The notes: generated by a model from the letters alone, not told the origin. A stretch of DNA of 64,000 nucleotides from Xanthomonas dyei (GCF_002939865.1 NZ_MDEE01000009.1:62001-126000); one strand, 5' to 3'; numbered from the stretch's first letter, positions 8,999 to 17,986 are shown. Program-made: numbers and translations.

Positions 8999-9306
8999 GG
9001 TCGATCCAGTGACGGGTTCAACCGGGGTATCGACGCCGGCCATGCACTCTGAAGCAGAAAAGCCCCCTGCATTTGCACGCGTCTGGCCCACCGCGCAGCA
9101 GACCGAGCAGACGCTGCCGGAGCGGCCGAGTGGCGCACATCTTTGTGCACGCAGGCTCTTGGTCCGCCGCACGTTGCCGGGCAGCGAGCGCTGGCGGCAA
9201 GCCCAAACAGTTGCGTTGCCGACAGGCCCTACGCCACTCCCTGACAGGCTTCACCTGCCTCCCCGACCATCGCACCGGCGCGAGCAGGCCCGTATCCTTG
9301 CCGCGC
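8999..9306. other. Divergent intergenic region between chemoreceptor and hrpB
   Basis: 308 bp without a convincing gene. It must hold the promoters of the divergent mcp and hrpB genes. I do not see a clear operator; the last ~10 bp belong to the direct repeat shared with 6336. Confidence 0.5.
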
Positions 9307-9376
9307 ATGACCGAACCTGCCTTCCCCATCGCCCCGCTTCTGCCGCAGATCCGCGATAGCCTTGCCGCCCATCCGC
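9296..9376 (+). repeat. hrpB 5' end (direct repeat, copy 2)
   Basis: This is the intact-gene copy of the repeat described at 6336-6416. It covers the hrpB start codon context and the first ~24 codons. Confidence 0.85.
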
Positions 9377-11808
9377 GGTTGGTGCTCGAAGCCCCGCCCG
9401 GTGCCGGCAAGACCACCCAGGTGCCGTTGGCGTTACTGGATGCGCCATGGCTGGCCGGCCGCCGCATCGTGATGCTGGAACCGCGCCGGGTGGCCGCACG
9501 TAGCGCTGCGCTGTTCATGGCACGCCAGGTGGGCGAGCCGGTCGGCGAGACGGTGGGTTACCGCATCCGCTTCGAAAACAAGACCTCCGCGCGTACCCGG
9601 ATCGAAGTGGTCACCGAAGGCATCCTGACCCGGATGATCCAGGACGACCCGATGCTGGAACGCGTGGGCGCGCTGCTGTTCGACGAATTCCACGAACGCC
9701 ATCTGGCCGGCGACCTCGGCCTGGCATTGGCGCTGGACGTGCAGGCACAGGTGCGCGAGGACCTGCGCATCGTGGCGATGTCGGCCACGTTGGATGGCGA
9801 GCGGCTGGCCGGCTTTCTGGATGCGCCGCGCCTGAGCAGCGCCGGGCGCAGTTTTCCGGTGGAGATCGCACATTTCCCCGCGCGCCGCGACGAAGCGCTG
9901 GAACCACAGACGCGGCGCGCCGTGGAGCATGCCCTGCTCACCCATCCCGGCGATGTGCTGGTGTTTTTGCCCGGCCAACGCGAGATCGCGCGCGTGCAAG
10001 GCGCCTTGCAGGACGCACTGGACCCGGCGATCCAGGTATTGCCGCTGCACGGCGAGTTGTCGGTGGAGGCGCAAAGCCAGGTGCTGCAGCCGGATGCGCA
10101 GGGCCGCCGCCGCGTGGTGCTGGCCACCAACGTGGCCGAGTCGTCGGTGACCTTGCCCGGCGTGCGCGCGGTGATCGACAGCGGCCAGGCGCGCGAGCCG
10201 CACTACGACCCCAACAGCGGCTTTTCGCGGCTGGATGTAGCCACCATTTCGCAGGCGTCGGCCGACCAGCGCGCCGGCCGTGCCGGACGCGTGGCCAGCG
10301 GCTGGGCGTACCGGCTGTGGCCGCAATCGCAGCGCCTGGAACCGCAACGGCGCGCCGAGATCACCCAGGTGGAACTGGCCGGCCTGGCCCTGGAACTGGC
10401 CGCCTGGGGCAGCGATGCGCTGCGCTTTGTCGATGCCCCGCCCACCGGCGCGCTGGCGGCCGCGCGCGAATTGCTGCAACGGCTGGGCGCGCTCAGCGAC
10501 AGCGGCGGCATCACCGCGCTGGGCCGCCGCATGCTGGCGCTGGGCACGCATCCGCGTCTGGCCGCGATGCTGGCGCAGGCCGGCGCTGCATCGCGCCTGG
10601 CACTGGCCTGCGACCTGGCCGCATTGCTGGAAGCGCGCGACCCGCTGCGGCAGGGCGGCGATGGATTGGCCGCACGCTGGCGCGCGTTGGCGGCATTTCG
10701 CCAGGGCCGTAGCGCGCCCGATGCCAACCGCGGTGGCCTGGCCGCGATCGACAGTGCCGCCAAACAATGGCGCCGCCGACTGCGCTGCGACACCGCCCCA
10801 CCCACCAGCGTGGAGGCGCACGCGCTGGGCGACCTGCTCGCGCATGCCTTCCCCGACCGCATCGCCGCACGCCACCCGACCGACCCGTTGCGCTATCTGC
10901 TCGCCAACGGCCGCAGCGCGCGTCTGTTCGACCACAGCGACCTGCGCGGCGAACCGTGGCTGGTCGCCAGCGAGCTGCGTTACGAGGCCAAGGACGCCCT
11001 GCTGCTGCGTGCTGCGCCGATCGACGAGGCTTATCTGCGCCGCAGCCTGCCCGAGCGCTTCGTGCAGCAGGACGTGGTGCAGTGGGACGCCGACAAACGC
11101 GCCTTGGTCGCGCGCCGGCAATCCAGCTTCGACCGCATCGTGCTCGACAGCCGCCCCGCCGGCCGCGTCGATCCCGCCCAGGCCGCTGGCGCCCTGACCG
11201 AGGCGGTGCGTCAGCTCGGCCTGGATGCCCTGCCCTGGACCGAGACCCTGCAGCAATGGCGCGCCCGCGTGCTGTCGCTGCGGGTGTGGATGCCCGAGCT
11301 GGAGCTGCCCGATCTCTCCGATACCGCACTGCTCGCCTCGTTGGACCGTTGGCTGCGCCCGGCCTTCGCCGGCAAGACCCGGCTCGACGCGCTGGATGAG
11401 TCCAGCCTGGGCGAGGCGCTCAAGGCCGCACTGCCGTGGGAACGCCGCCAGGCCATCGACCGCCACGCTCCCACCCGCATCAGCGTGCCGTCGGGCATGG
11501 AACGCCAGATCAGCTACGCACTCGACCACACCCAGCAACCGCTGCCGCCGGTGCTGGCGGTCAAGCTGCAGGAACTGTTCGGCCTGGCCGAAACCCCGCG
11601 CATTGCCGATGGCCGCATCCCGCTGACCCTGCACCTGCTCTCGCCCGGCGGACGCCCACTGCAGGTCACCCAGGATCTGAAAAGCTTCTGGGCCACCACC
11701 TATCCGGACGTCAAAAAAGAAATGAAGGGGCGGTATCCCAGGCATCCATGGCCAGACGACCCCTGGACAGCCGCCGCAACCCATCGCGCAAAACCCCGCG
11801 GCACCTGA
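9307..11808 (+). CDS. hrpB: ATP-dependent helicase HrpB
   Basis: An 833-residue DEAH-box RNA helicase of the HrpB type, near the usual family length. Motifs in order: Walker A APPGAGKTTQVP (residues 29-40), DEFH box with LLFDEFHERHLAGDLGLAL, motif III MSATLDGERL, VFLPGQREIARVQ, motif V VLATNVAESSVTLPG, and motif VI QRAGRAGRVASGWAYRLW. The C-terminal part is the HrpB-specific domain, including the late RYPRHPWPDDPW signature. The cellular role of HrpB in most bacteria is not well defined; RNA metabolism is the usual assumption. The name is unrelated to the hrp type III secretion genes. Start at ATG 9307 is set by the conserved N terminus just before the Walker box. Confidence 0.96.
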   Translation: MTEPAFPIAPLLPQIRDSLAAHPRLVLEAPPGAGKTTQVPLALLDAPWLAGRRIVMLEPRRVAARSAALFMARQVGEPVGETVGYRIRFENKTSARTRIEVVTEGILTRMIQDDPMLERVGALLFDEFHERHLAGDLGLALALDVQAQVREDLRIVAMSATLDGERLAGFLDAPRLSSAGRSFPVEIAHFPARRDEALEPQTRRAVEHALLTHPGDVLVFLPGQREIARVQGALQDALDPAIQVLPLHGELSVEAQSQVLQPDAQGRRRVVLATNVAESSVTLPGVRAVIDSGQAREPHYDPNSGFSRLDVATISQASADQRAGRAGRVASGWAYRLWPQSQRLEPQRRAEITQVELAGLALELAAWGSDALRFVDAPPTGALAAARELLQRLGALSDSGGITALGRRMLALGTHPRLAAMLAQAGAASRLALACDLAALLEARDPLRQGGDGLAARWRALAAFRQGRSAPDANRGGLAAIDSAAKQWRRRLRCDTAPPTSVEAHALGDLLAHAFPDRIAARHPTDPLRYLLANGRSARLFDHSDLRGEPWLVASELRYEAKDALLLRAAPIDEAYLRRSLPERFVQQDVVQWDADKRALVARRQSSFDRIVLDSRPAGRVDPAQAAGALTEAVRQLGLDALPWTETLQQWRARVLSLRVWMPELELPDLSDTALLASLDRWLRPAFAGKTRLDALDESSLGEALKAALPWERRQAIDRHAPTRISVPSGMERQISYALDHTQQPLPPVLAVKLQELFGLAETPRIADGRIPLTLHLLSPGGRPLQVTQDLKSFWATTYPDVKKEMKGRYPRHPWPDDPWTAAATHRAKPRGT

Positions 11809-12020
11809 TCCGCCTTGCTGTAGCCCCTCGCCCGCCAGGAGCGCGGCTGGGGTGAGGGGACGGCCGCGCGTTGGTCGTGCAATGCGAAGCGGCATCTCTC
11901 TTGCACGCAGGCAACAGCGCTTTTTAACCGTTAGCCAAACGGCGCTTACTGCCGCTAACGCCGCCTATACGCGATTGGCCACAGACTGCAGGTCACGTAC
12001 TCGGAAAGGAAACGCCTTCA

Positions 12021-12452
12021 ATGAGCAAGCTGACTGTGATCACCGAACGCGCCCTGGAGCGTGCCCTGGAACTGGCCGGCACCGCCGGCGACCAACTGCG
12101 TCATGCCGCATCCACTGCGGGCGAACAGGCACGTAGCGCCGGCAGCAGCCTGCGTCATTTCGGTCCAGGCGCCAGCGAATGGCTGAAGACCGGCGTGGCC
12201 CTGGGGGCAGTGCGCAGCGGCGGCAAGGCAGCCAGCAAGCTGGTCAAGCGCAACCCGGCCATCACGGTGGCAGCGGCCGTCGCCGGCCTTGGCCTGATCG
12301 GCTATGCGGTGTATCGCAAGCGTCAGCGTGATCAGCAGGTGCTGGGTGGCAGCGTGCATCGTCTGGATCGCGAACACGCCAGCAATGCCAATGCACGTCG
12401 CGCCGCCTACCAGCGCCGCGCTGCAGTGACGCCGAGCGACGGCGTCGAATAA
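12021..12452 (+). CDS. Small single-span membrane protein, unknown function
   Basis: A 143-residue protein. The first ~60 residues are an amphipathic helical region rich in Ala, Glu and Arg. A hydrophobic segment ITVAAAVAGLGLIGYAVY near residues 80-97 is followed by a positive KRQRD cluster, as expected for one membrane span with the tail in the cytoplasm. A ribosome site GGAAAGGAAA precedes the ATG. A perfect 10-bp terminator hairpin follows 37 bp after the stop, so it is a monocistronic unit. Family not recognised; the layout resembles small stress-linked membrane proteins. Confidence 0.75.
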   Translation: MSKLTVITERALERALELAGTAGDQLRHAASTAGEQARSAGSSLRHFGPGASEWLKTGVALGAVRSGGKAASKLVKRNPAITVAAAVAGLGLIGYAVYRKRQRDQQVLGGSVHRLDREHASNANARRAAYQRRAAVTPSDGVE

Positions 12453-12489
12453 GACACCGAGTCCGCCGAACAGGCGGATTGCACTCCAG

Positions 12490-12523
12490 AACGCCACGGC
12501 CTCTCGCCGTGGCGTTTTCGTTT
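12490..12523 (+). terminator. Rho-independent terminator
   Basis: Perfect 10-bp arms AACGCCACGG and CCGTGGCGTT around a 7-nt loop, followed by TTCGTTT. It lies just after the gene ending at 12452. Confidence 0.85.
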
Positions 12524-12602
12524 GTGGGCAGGCATTGCACAGCGCCGTGTGGCACGCAGCCGCACAGCAACCCACTGCGTTGCCGGATCGCTACGCCGCT
12601 TT

Positions 12603-12750
12603 AGAGCAGCCAAGAAAACGACTGCGCTCACCGCCGGGCGGGCGCGGCCGGTGCTCGGTGCAGCATGGACTATGCGTACACGTATACGCCGGATACGAAT
12701 GCGGCATCCACACCCACGTGAGAGCTGCTCGCTACGTGTCGTCAGCCGCT
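12603..12750 (+). repeat. Dispersed intergenic repeat with inverted ends, copy A
   Basis: The core reads ACTGCGCTCACCGCCGGGCG followed by GCGGCCGGTGCTCGGTG, shared with copies B (17830) and C (31936, opposite strand). The left end AGAGCAGCCAAGAAAACG and right end GCTACGTGTCGTCAGCCGCT are related to the inverted ends seen best in copy C. Confidence 0.75.
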
Positions 12751-12840
12751 CGTTGAACGACGCACGCAATCGCCGCCGTTCGATCGCATCACTGGCGATT
12801 GCAGCCATCGCGCCATCGACGTGATCGCAACAGCCCAGCG

Positions 12841-13416
12841 CTATCTACGCGACCCACGCCCCTGTCGCGGGCCAGGCGTGTCATCCGCACGCCACTGGCC
12901 AGGCGCGAGCGCATCCAGTCTCCAATCGCCGATCGCCACCCGCACCAGACGCAAGGTGGGCAGACCGACCGATGCGGTCATCCGACGCACCTGACGGTTG
13001 CGGCCTTCGGTAATCTGCAGTTCCAGCCAGGCATCGGGCACGGTCTTGCGCGCACGCACCGGGGGATTGCGCGGCCACAGCTCCGGCGCGGGGTCGAGCT
13101 TGCGCACGGTTGCAGGCCGGGTCGGGCCATCGTTGAGCAGCACGCCATCGCGCAGGGCTTGCAGCTGTGCCTCCTGCGGCTCGCCTTCCACCTGCACCCA
13201 GTACGTCTTGGGCTGCTTGTGCCGCGGGTCGGTGAGCCGATGCGCCAATGCACCATCGTCGGTAAGCAACAACAGTCCTTCGCTATCGTGATCCAGGCGG
13301 CCCGCCGCGTACACGTCCGGCGGCAGGCCGAACTCGCCCAATGTGCGCTTTGGCGGCTGCGAGCGGTCGCTGAATTGCGACAGCACGCCATAGGGTTTGT
13401 TCAACAGCACCAACAT
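12841..13416 (-). CDS. 23S rRNA pseudouridine synthase, RluE/RsuA-type
   Basis: A 191-residue RsuA/RluB/E/F-family pseudouridine synthase without an N-terminal S4 domain. Family motifs are VLLNKPYGVLSQFS at the start, AAGRLDHDSEGLLLLTDDG with the catalytic Asp, and EGRNRQVRRMTASVGLPTLRL near the C terminus. The short S4-less form fits RluE, which modifies U2457 of 23S rRNA in E. coli. I chose ATG 13416 because the family begins with this strand; an in-frame ATG at 13449 would add 11 hydrophobic residues and cannot be excluded. Confidence 0.88.
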   Translation of the reverse strand: MLVLLNKPYGVLSQFSDRSQPPKRTLGEFGLPPDVYAAGRLDHDSEGLLLLTDDGALAHRLTDPRHKQPKTYWVQVEGEPQEAQLQALRDGVLLNDGPTRPATVRKLDPAPELWPRNPPVRARKTVPDAWLELQITEGRNRQVRRMTASVGLPTLRLVRVAIGDWRLDALAPGQWRADDTPGPRQGRGSRR

Positions 13417-13738
13417 GGACAGCCCTGTGACAAGGAGAACGCTGCGCATGGCGATCGCCGCGCGTGGCTGTGTAGCGTAGGCAAGATGCGCGCAGCCAGC
13501 AGTGCGATCGCTGGCGTGCCATGACAGGGAAAGAACAGGTCTCTCAGGTGTGCACATCGACCATGATCAGCGGCAACGGTTTGCCACGCATCGGGGACCG
13601 GATTTTTGAAAACCGCGCAAGAGACCTGCGTTGCGTTCTTGCGCAGCCGGTCATGCATACGTAACCGCAAGCCACAGACAGCTGTTATGCGTAGCAACCA
13701 CTGCATGCCGGCCACCTCGCCGGCATGCAGACACGTGC
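13417..13738. other. Intergenic region between methyltransferase and pseudouridine synthase
   Basis: 322 bp with no supported gene. Its right end holds a perfect inverted repeat at 13701-13730 next to the methyltransferase stop. Confidence 0.6.
13701..13730 (-). terminator. Perfect 12-bp hairpin after the methyltransferase gene
   Basis: Arms CTGCATGCCGGC and GCCGGCATGCAG enclose a 6-nt loop, 8 bp beyond the stop codon of the leftward methyltransferase gene. There is no clear T-run, so it may be a terminator or an mRNA 3'-end stabiliser. Confidence 0.6.
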
Positions 13739-14593
13739 TTACTGCTTGACGAACTTCAACGTCATGCGGTCGCTCTCGCCGATGGCCTTGTACTTGGCAT
13801 CGTCGGCCTTGTCGTGGCTGTTGCTTGGCGGCAACGTCCATACGCCACCGGCGTAGTCCTTGGTATCGCGCGGGTTGGCGTTGAGCTCGCTTTTGCCTGC
13901 CAGCTTGAAGCCCGCCGCTTCGGCCATCGCGATCACCTGCGCCTGACCGACATAGCCGCTCTTGTCGTCGGCCGGCACATCGGTCTTGGCGCGGTGCTCG
14001 ACCACGCCCAGCACGCCGCCGGGCTTGAGCACCTTGTAGAAGCCGGCGAACATCGCCTCGGCACTGCCGGCCATGCGCCAGTTGTGCACGTTGCGGAAGG
14101 TCAGCACCAGATCGGCCGAGTTGTCCACGCCGAACGACGGCGACTTGGGCACATACGACACGAACGCCGGCTTGCCATACACCTCGGGCTTGGCCTTGAA
14201 CTTCTTTTCCAGCTCGTCGCGCGCACGCTGGGCGTAATCGCGGTTACGGCCTTCGGGCGCCGACGCCGGGTCGACCACCGCTGCCACGTACTTGCCCTTC
14301 TCGCGCAGATACGGCGCCAGGATTTCCGAATACCAACCGCCGCCGGGCGTGATCTCGATAACGGTCTGGGTCGGCTTGATGCCGAAGAACGCCAGCGTCT
14401 GGCCCGGGTGACGGTACTGATCGCGCTGCACGTACACACGGTCGCGCCAGTTGCCGTTGATGGCCGCCTGCAACGCAGCATCGGGCGCCGGCAGGCTTGC
14501 GCTGTCGGCCGGCTTCATGGCCATCGCCAGCGGCGCACTCATCGCCACCATGACACTCATCACACACGCACAGGCCAGCTTGTTGCGGATCAT
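13739..14593 (-). CDS. Exported class I SAM-dependent methyltransferase-like protein
   Basis: A 284-residue protein with a cleavable signal peptide (MIRNKLACACVMSVMVAMSA to about residue 26) followed by a Rossmann methyltransferase domain. The SAM-binding motif appears as VIEITPGGGWYSEILAPYL, and later VLKPGGVLGVVEHR is the typical post-motif strand. Proteins of this group in Xanthomonas and relatives are annotated only as periplasmic methyltransferases, and the substrate is unknown. A periplasmic SAM enzyme is unusual because SAM is cytoplasmic, so the fold may have been recruited to another role. Start ATG 14593 gives the signal peptide and has a GGAAGAGGG site upstream. Confidence 0.82.
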   Translation of the reverse strand: MIRNKLACACVMSVMVAMSAPLAMAMKPADSASLPAPDAALQAAINGNWRDRVYVQRDQYRHPGQTLAFFGIKPTQTVIEITPGGGWYSEILAPYLREKGKYVAAVVDPASAPEGRNRDYAQRARDELEKKFKAKPEVYGKPAFVSYVPKSPSFGVDNSADLVLTFRNVHNWRMAGSAEAMFAGFYKVLKPGGVLGVVEHRAKTDVPADDKSGYVGQAQVIAMAEAAGFKLAGKSELNANPRDTKDYAGGVWTLPPSNSHDKADDAKYKAIGESDRMTLKFVKQ

Positions 14594-14826
14594 CGCAGCG
14601 CCCTCTTCCGGGTAAAAGTAGCGCGAGCCTAGCACGCGGCCCGGGGCCTGCCATGTGCCCGAATCGCTGCGCTCAGCCGTGGTTCGTATCGCTGTGCATA
14701 CGCGAGATGTTCATATCCTGTGAGCCGATGCACACGATCGACGGAACGCTGAATCCACATCGATGTCACACGCATGATCGGTGCGCATGACTATCCTGTC
14801 GGCAGTTCGCATCAGGAGCTTGAACG

Positions 14827-15795
14827 ATGACTCACCCCCGCGCACTGGGCCGCTCCGGCCTGCAGGTTCAACCGATCGTCTTTGGCGGCAATGTGTTCGG
14901 CTGGAGCGCCGATGAGGCGACCTCGTTCGCCTTGCTGGATGCATTCGTCGATGCCGGCTTCAATCTGATCGACACCGCCGATGCGTACTCCGGCTGGGTG
15001 CCGGGCAATCGCGGCGGCGAGTCGGAAACCATCATCGGGCGTTGGCTTGCACGCAGCGGCAAGCGCGACAAGGTGCTGATTGCGACCAAGGTCGCCAAGT
15101 GGAGCGAACATCCCGGCCTGTCGCCGGAGAACATCGCAGCGGCGGTGGAAGATTCGCTGACGCGTCTGCAGACCGATGTGATCGATCTGTACCAGGCGCA
15201 CGAAGACGATGAGTCGGTTCCGCTGGAAGCCACGCTGGCCGCGTTCGGCCGTTTGATCGAACAAGGCAAGGTGCGCGCGATCGGCGCGTCCAATTACAGC
15301 GCGTCGCGCCTGCGCGATGCGCTGGATACTTCCGAGCAGTACTCGCTGCCGCGCTACGAAAGCCTGCAGCCCGAATACAACCTCTACGACCGCGCCGGCT
15401 ACGAAGCCGAACTGGAACCGCTGGTGCGCGAGCGCGGCCTGGGCGTGATCAGTTACTACTCGCTGGCCAGCGGCTTTCTGACCGGCAAGTACCGCAGCAA
15501 TGAGGATGCCGGCAAGAGCAGCGCGCGCGGCGCCTCGGTGGTCAAGCAATACGTCAACCCGCGCGGCCTGCGCATCTTGCAGGCGTTGGACGATCTGGCC
15601 GCCACCCACAAGGCAACGCCGGCGCAGATCGCGCTGGCCTGGTTGATCGCACGCCCCGGCCTCACTGCGCCGATCGTCAGCGCCACCAGCGTGAGCCAGC
15701 TGCACGATGTGCTGGCTGCGGCGCAGCTGTCGCTGAGCGCCGAGCAGATTGCGCAACTGGACGCGGCAAGCGCGCCGGAACCGGCTGCCGCGTAA
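14827..15795 (+). CDS. Aldo/keto reductase
   Basis: A 322-residue (alpha/beta)8-barrel aldo/keto reductase of the Tas/YajO-like group. Seen are the N-terminal LGRSGLQVQPIVFGGNVFGW, NLIDTADAYSGW with the catalytic Asp and Tyr, ATKVAKW with the catalytic Lys, and YQAHEDDE with the catalytic His. The NADPH-binding stretch VRAIGASNYSA and the C-terminal APIVSATSVSQL are also typical. It probably reduces small carbonyl compounds; the substrate is not readable. AGGAGCTTGAACG is the ribosome site. Two more NADPH-type oxidoreductases follow on the same strand. Confidence 0.9.
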   Translation: MTHPRALGRSGLQVQPIVFGGNVFGWSADEATSFALLDAFVDAGFNLIDTADAYSGWVPGNRGGESETIIGRWLARSGKRDKVLIATKVAKWSEHPGLSPENIAAAVEDSLTRLQTDVIDLYQAHEDDESVPLEATLAAFGRLIEQGKVRAIGASNYSASRLRDALDTSEQYSLPRYESLQPEYNLYDRAGYEAELEPLVRERGLGVISYYSLASGFLTGKYRSNEDAGKSSARGASVVKQYVNPRGLRILQALDDLAATHKATPAQIALAWLIARPGLTAPIVSATSVSQLHDVLAAAQLSLSAEQIAQLDAASAPEPAAA

Positions 15796-15900
15796 CGCCG
15801 CCGCAGCGCGAGATCGGCCTGTTTATTCATTCGCGCAGCCACTGCGGTGGCTGTGCTCCCTCGGCCGCGCACGCGCGGCTCCCCTGCGAGGATCTTCCGC

Positions 15901-16929
15901 ATGACATCGATCACCAACCGCCGCATCGTGCTGGCGTCGCGCCCGCACGGCGAACCCAACGCAGGCAACTTCCGTCTCGAAGAAGTCGCCCTGCCGCCCA
16001 CCGGACACGACCAGATTCTGGTGCGCAACCGCTTCCTGTCGCTCGACCCGTACATGCGTGGCCGCATGGACGATGGCCCGTCGTATGCGGCGCCCGTGGC
16101 CATCGATGCGGTGATGGAAGGCGGCACCATCGGCGAAGTCGTCGAGTCGCATCATGCCGACTATCAGCCCGGCGACCTGCTGGTGCTGCACGGCGGTTGG
16201 CAGACCTATAGCCTGCTCACCCCGACAACGCCGCTGCGCAAGTTGCCCAAGGACGACAGCCTGCCGCTGAGCACCGCGCTTGGCGTCTACGGCATGCCCG
16301 GTTTTACCGCCTACGCCGGCCTGCACGAGATCGGCAAGCCGCAGCCCGGCGAGACGCTGGTGGTGGCCGCCGCCAGCGGGCCGGTTGGCGCCACGGTGGC
16401 GCAGTTGGCGCGCCTGCAAGGCTTGCGCGTGGTGGGCATTGCCGGTGGCGAAGAAAAGGTGCGCTACCTGCACGAGTCGTTGCAGGTGGATGTGGCACTG
16501 GATCACCGTGCCGACGACTTTGCCGCGCAGTTGCGCGCTGCCACGCCCGACGGCATCGATATCTATTTCGAAAATGTCGGCGGCAAGGTGTTCGATGCGG
16601 TGCTGCCGCAACTCAACGACTTTGCGCGCATTCCGGTCTGCGGCGTGATCGCCACCTACAACAGCCGTGGTCAGGTACTACCAGGGCCCGATCGCCTGCC
16701 GGACTTCATGGGCCAGGTGCTGCGCAAGCGGCTGACCGTGCGCGGCTTCATCCAGCACGATTTCATCCGCCTGATGCCAGCATTTCTGCGCGAAATGGGC
16801 CAGTGGCTACGCGAAGGCCGCATCCAGTACCGCGAGCATGTGCTGCATGGCCTGGATGCCGCACCGCAGGGGCTGATCAGCCTGTTGCGTGGCGAAAACT
16901 TCGGCAAAGCGGTCGTCGCACTCGACTGA
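15901..16929 (+). CDS. NADP-dependent oxidoreductase, MDR/alkenal double-bond reductase type
   Basis: A 342-residue zinc-independent medium-chain reductase of the leukotriene B4 12-hydroxydehydrogenase/CurA family. It has the N-terminal RFLSLDPYMRGRMDD signature and the nucleotide-binding stretch AAASGPVGATVAQLARLQG. YFENVGGKVFDAVLPQL, typical of the family, follows. Such enzymes reduce the double bond of alpha,beta-unsaturated carbonyls, often lipid-peroxidation or xenobiotic products. It lies 105 bp after an aldo/keto reductase and 69 bp before another, suggesting a carbonyl-detoxification group. Start at ATG 15901 follows GAGGATCTTCCGC. Confidence 0.9.
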   Translation: MTSITNRRIVLASRPHGEPNAGNFRLEEVALPPTGHDQILVRNRFLSLDPYMRGRMDDGPSYAAPVAIDAVMEGGTIGEVVESHHADYQPGDLLVLHGGWQTYSLLTPTTPLRKLPKDDSLPLSTALGVYGMPGFTAYAGLHEIGKPQPGETLVVAAASGPVGATVAQLARLQGLRVVGIAGGEEKVRYLHESLQVDVALDHRADDFAAQLRAATPDGIDIYFENVGGKVFDAVLPQLNDFARIPVCGVIATYNSRGQVLPGPDRLPDFMGQVLRKRLTVRGFIQHDFIRLMPAFLREMGQWLREGRIQYREHVLHGLDAAPQGLISLLRGENFGKAVVALD

Positions 16930-16959
16930 TCAATGCGCAGCGCTCTACCGGCTCTTACG

Positions 16960-16986
16960 ATTCCCCATTCCCCATTCCCCATTCCC
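16960..16986 (+). repeat. Tandem heptamer repeat, ATTCCCC x ~4
   Basis: Three exact ATTCCCC units and a fourth partial one lie immediately before the ribosome site of the next gene. Confidence 0.9.
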
Positions 16987-16998
16987 AAAAGGAACACA

Positions 16999-17802
16999 AT
17001 GACTGTCCCCGCATTCGGCCTCGGCACCTTCCGTCTCAAAGATCAGGTCGTCATCGACTCGGTGCGCAACGCGCTGGCGTTGGGATATCGCGCGATCGAT
17101 ACCGCACAGATCTACGACAACGAAGCCCAGGTTGGTCAGGCGATCAGCGAATCCGGCGTGCCGCGCGACCAGCTGTACGTGACCACCAAGATCTGGGTCG
17201 ACCGATTCAGCCGCGACACGCTGCAGCCCAGCCTGCAGGAAAGCCTGCGCAAACTCGGCACCGACCATGTCGACCTCACCCTGATCCATTGGCCATCGCC
17301 AAAGGATCAGGTACCGATGCGCGAGTATCTGGAAGCCTTGGCGCAGGCCAAGCAGCAGGGCCTGACACGTGCGATTGGTGTGTCCAACTTCACCATTGCC
17401 CTGATCAAGCAGGCGATCGAGATCCTGGGCGCCGAGGCGATTGCCACCAACCAGATCGAGGTGCACCCGTACCTGCAGAACCGCACGTTGATCGCCTTCT
17501 TGCGCGAGCAAGGCATCCACGTCACGTCCTACATGACGCTGGCGGTGGGCGAGGTGCTGAAAGATCCGGTGATCCTGGCCATTGCCGCGCGCCACGACGC
17601 CACCCCGGCGCAAGTCACGCTGGCCTGGGCACTGCAACAGGGATATTCGGTGATTCCATCGTCGACCAAGCGGGCGAATCTGGAAAGCAATCTCAAGGCG
17701 CAAGCGCTGCGTTTGAGCGAGCAGGACATGGGCGAAATCGCCGCGCTCGACCGCGGGCAGCGGCTGGCCAACCCGCACGCCATCGCGCCCGACTGGGATT
17801 GA
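16999..17802 (+). CDS. dkgB: Aldo/keto reductase, DkgB-like (2,5-diketo-D-gluconate reductase B)
   Basis: A 267-residue aldo/keto reductase, the same length as E. coli DkgB and alike throughout. Motifs include [38 protein letters not shown] (catalytic Asp and Tyr), [10 protein letters not shown] (Lys), LTLIHWPSP (His), and the C-terminal [14 protein letters not shown] cofactor loop. DkgB reduces 2,5-diketogluconate and small aldehydes such as methylglyoxal. ATG 16999 follows AAAAGGAACACA. The tandem heptamer repeat sits just upstream and could change promoter or leader spacing if it varies. Confidence 0.9.
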   Translation: MTVPAFGLGTFRLKDQVVIDSVRNALALGYRAIDTAQIYDNEAQVGQAISESGVPRDQLYVTTKIWVDRFSRDTLQPSLQESLRKLGTDHVDLTLIHWPSPKDQVPMREYLEALAQAKQQGLTRAIGVSNFTIALIKQAIEILGAEAIATNQIEVHPYLQNRTLIAFLREQGIHVTSYMTLAVGEVLKDPVILAIAARHDATPAQVTLAWALQQGYSVIPSSTKRANLESNLKAQALRLSEQDMGEIAALDRGQRLANPHAIAPDWD

Positions 17803-17829
17803 TGCCGCACCGACGCATGCAGCGGGCTG

Positions 17830-17968
17830 AGAGCGGCTGACAAAACCGCTGCGCTCGCCGCCAGGCGGGCGCAGCCGGTGCTCGGTGTGGCAGGTAACAC
17901 GCGTCCACGCCGATCTGCGAGCGCCGTCCACACCTACCTGGTGACTGCTCGCCATGTTCTAGCCACGC
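17830..17968 (+). repeat. Dispersed intergenic repeat with inverted ends, copy B
   Basis: It begins AGAGCGGCTGACAAAACC and continues GCTGCGCTCGCCGCCAGGCG then GCAGCCGGTGCTCGGTG, matching copies A and C. The right end GCCATGTTCTAGCCACG is a worn version of the inverted end. Confidence 0.78.
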
Positions 17969-17986
17969 CTATCGCTGCACGCCTGA

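Larger units (their letters stand above)
12453..12840. other. Gene-free stretch holding a terminator and a dispersed repeat
   Basis: 388 bp between convergent genes. It holds the terminator at 12490-12523 and a copy of the dispersed repeat at 12603-12750. No coding sequence is supported. Confidence 0.7.

Noticed and set aside
9307..11808. hrpB as part of the hrp type III secretion system
   Set aside because: The protein is the DEAH-box helicase HrpB; the name coincides with the hrp regulators but the family is unrelated.
9433..11895. Long open frame antisense to hrpB
   Set aside because: It has no recognisable domain and a Gln/His/Arg-rich composition, and lies opposite an intact helicase gene.
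12841..13557. Signal-peptide form of the pseudouridine synthase from an upstream start
   Set aside because: The longer N terminus has no export signal or conservation; the enzyme acts on rRNA in the cytoplasm.
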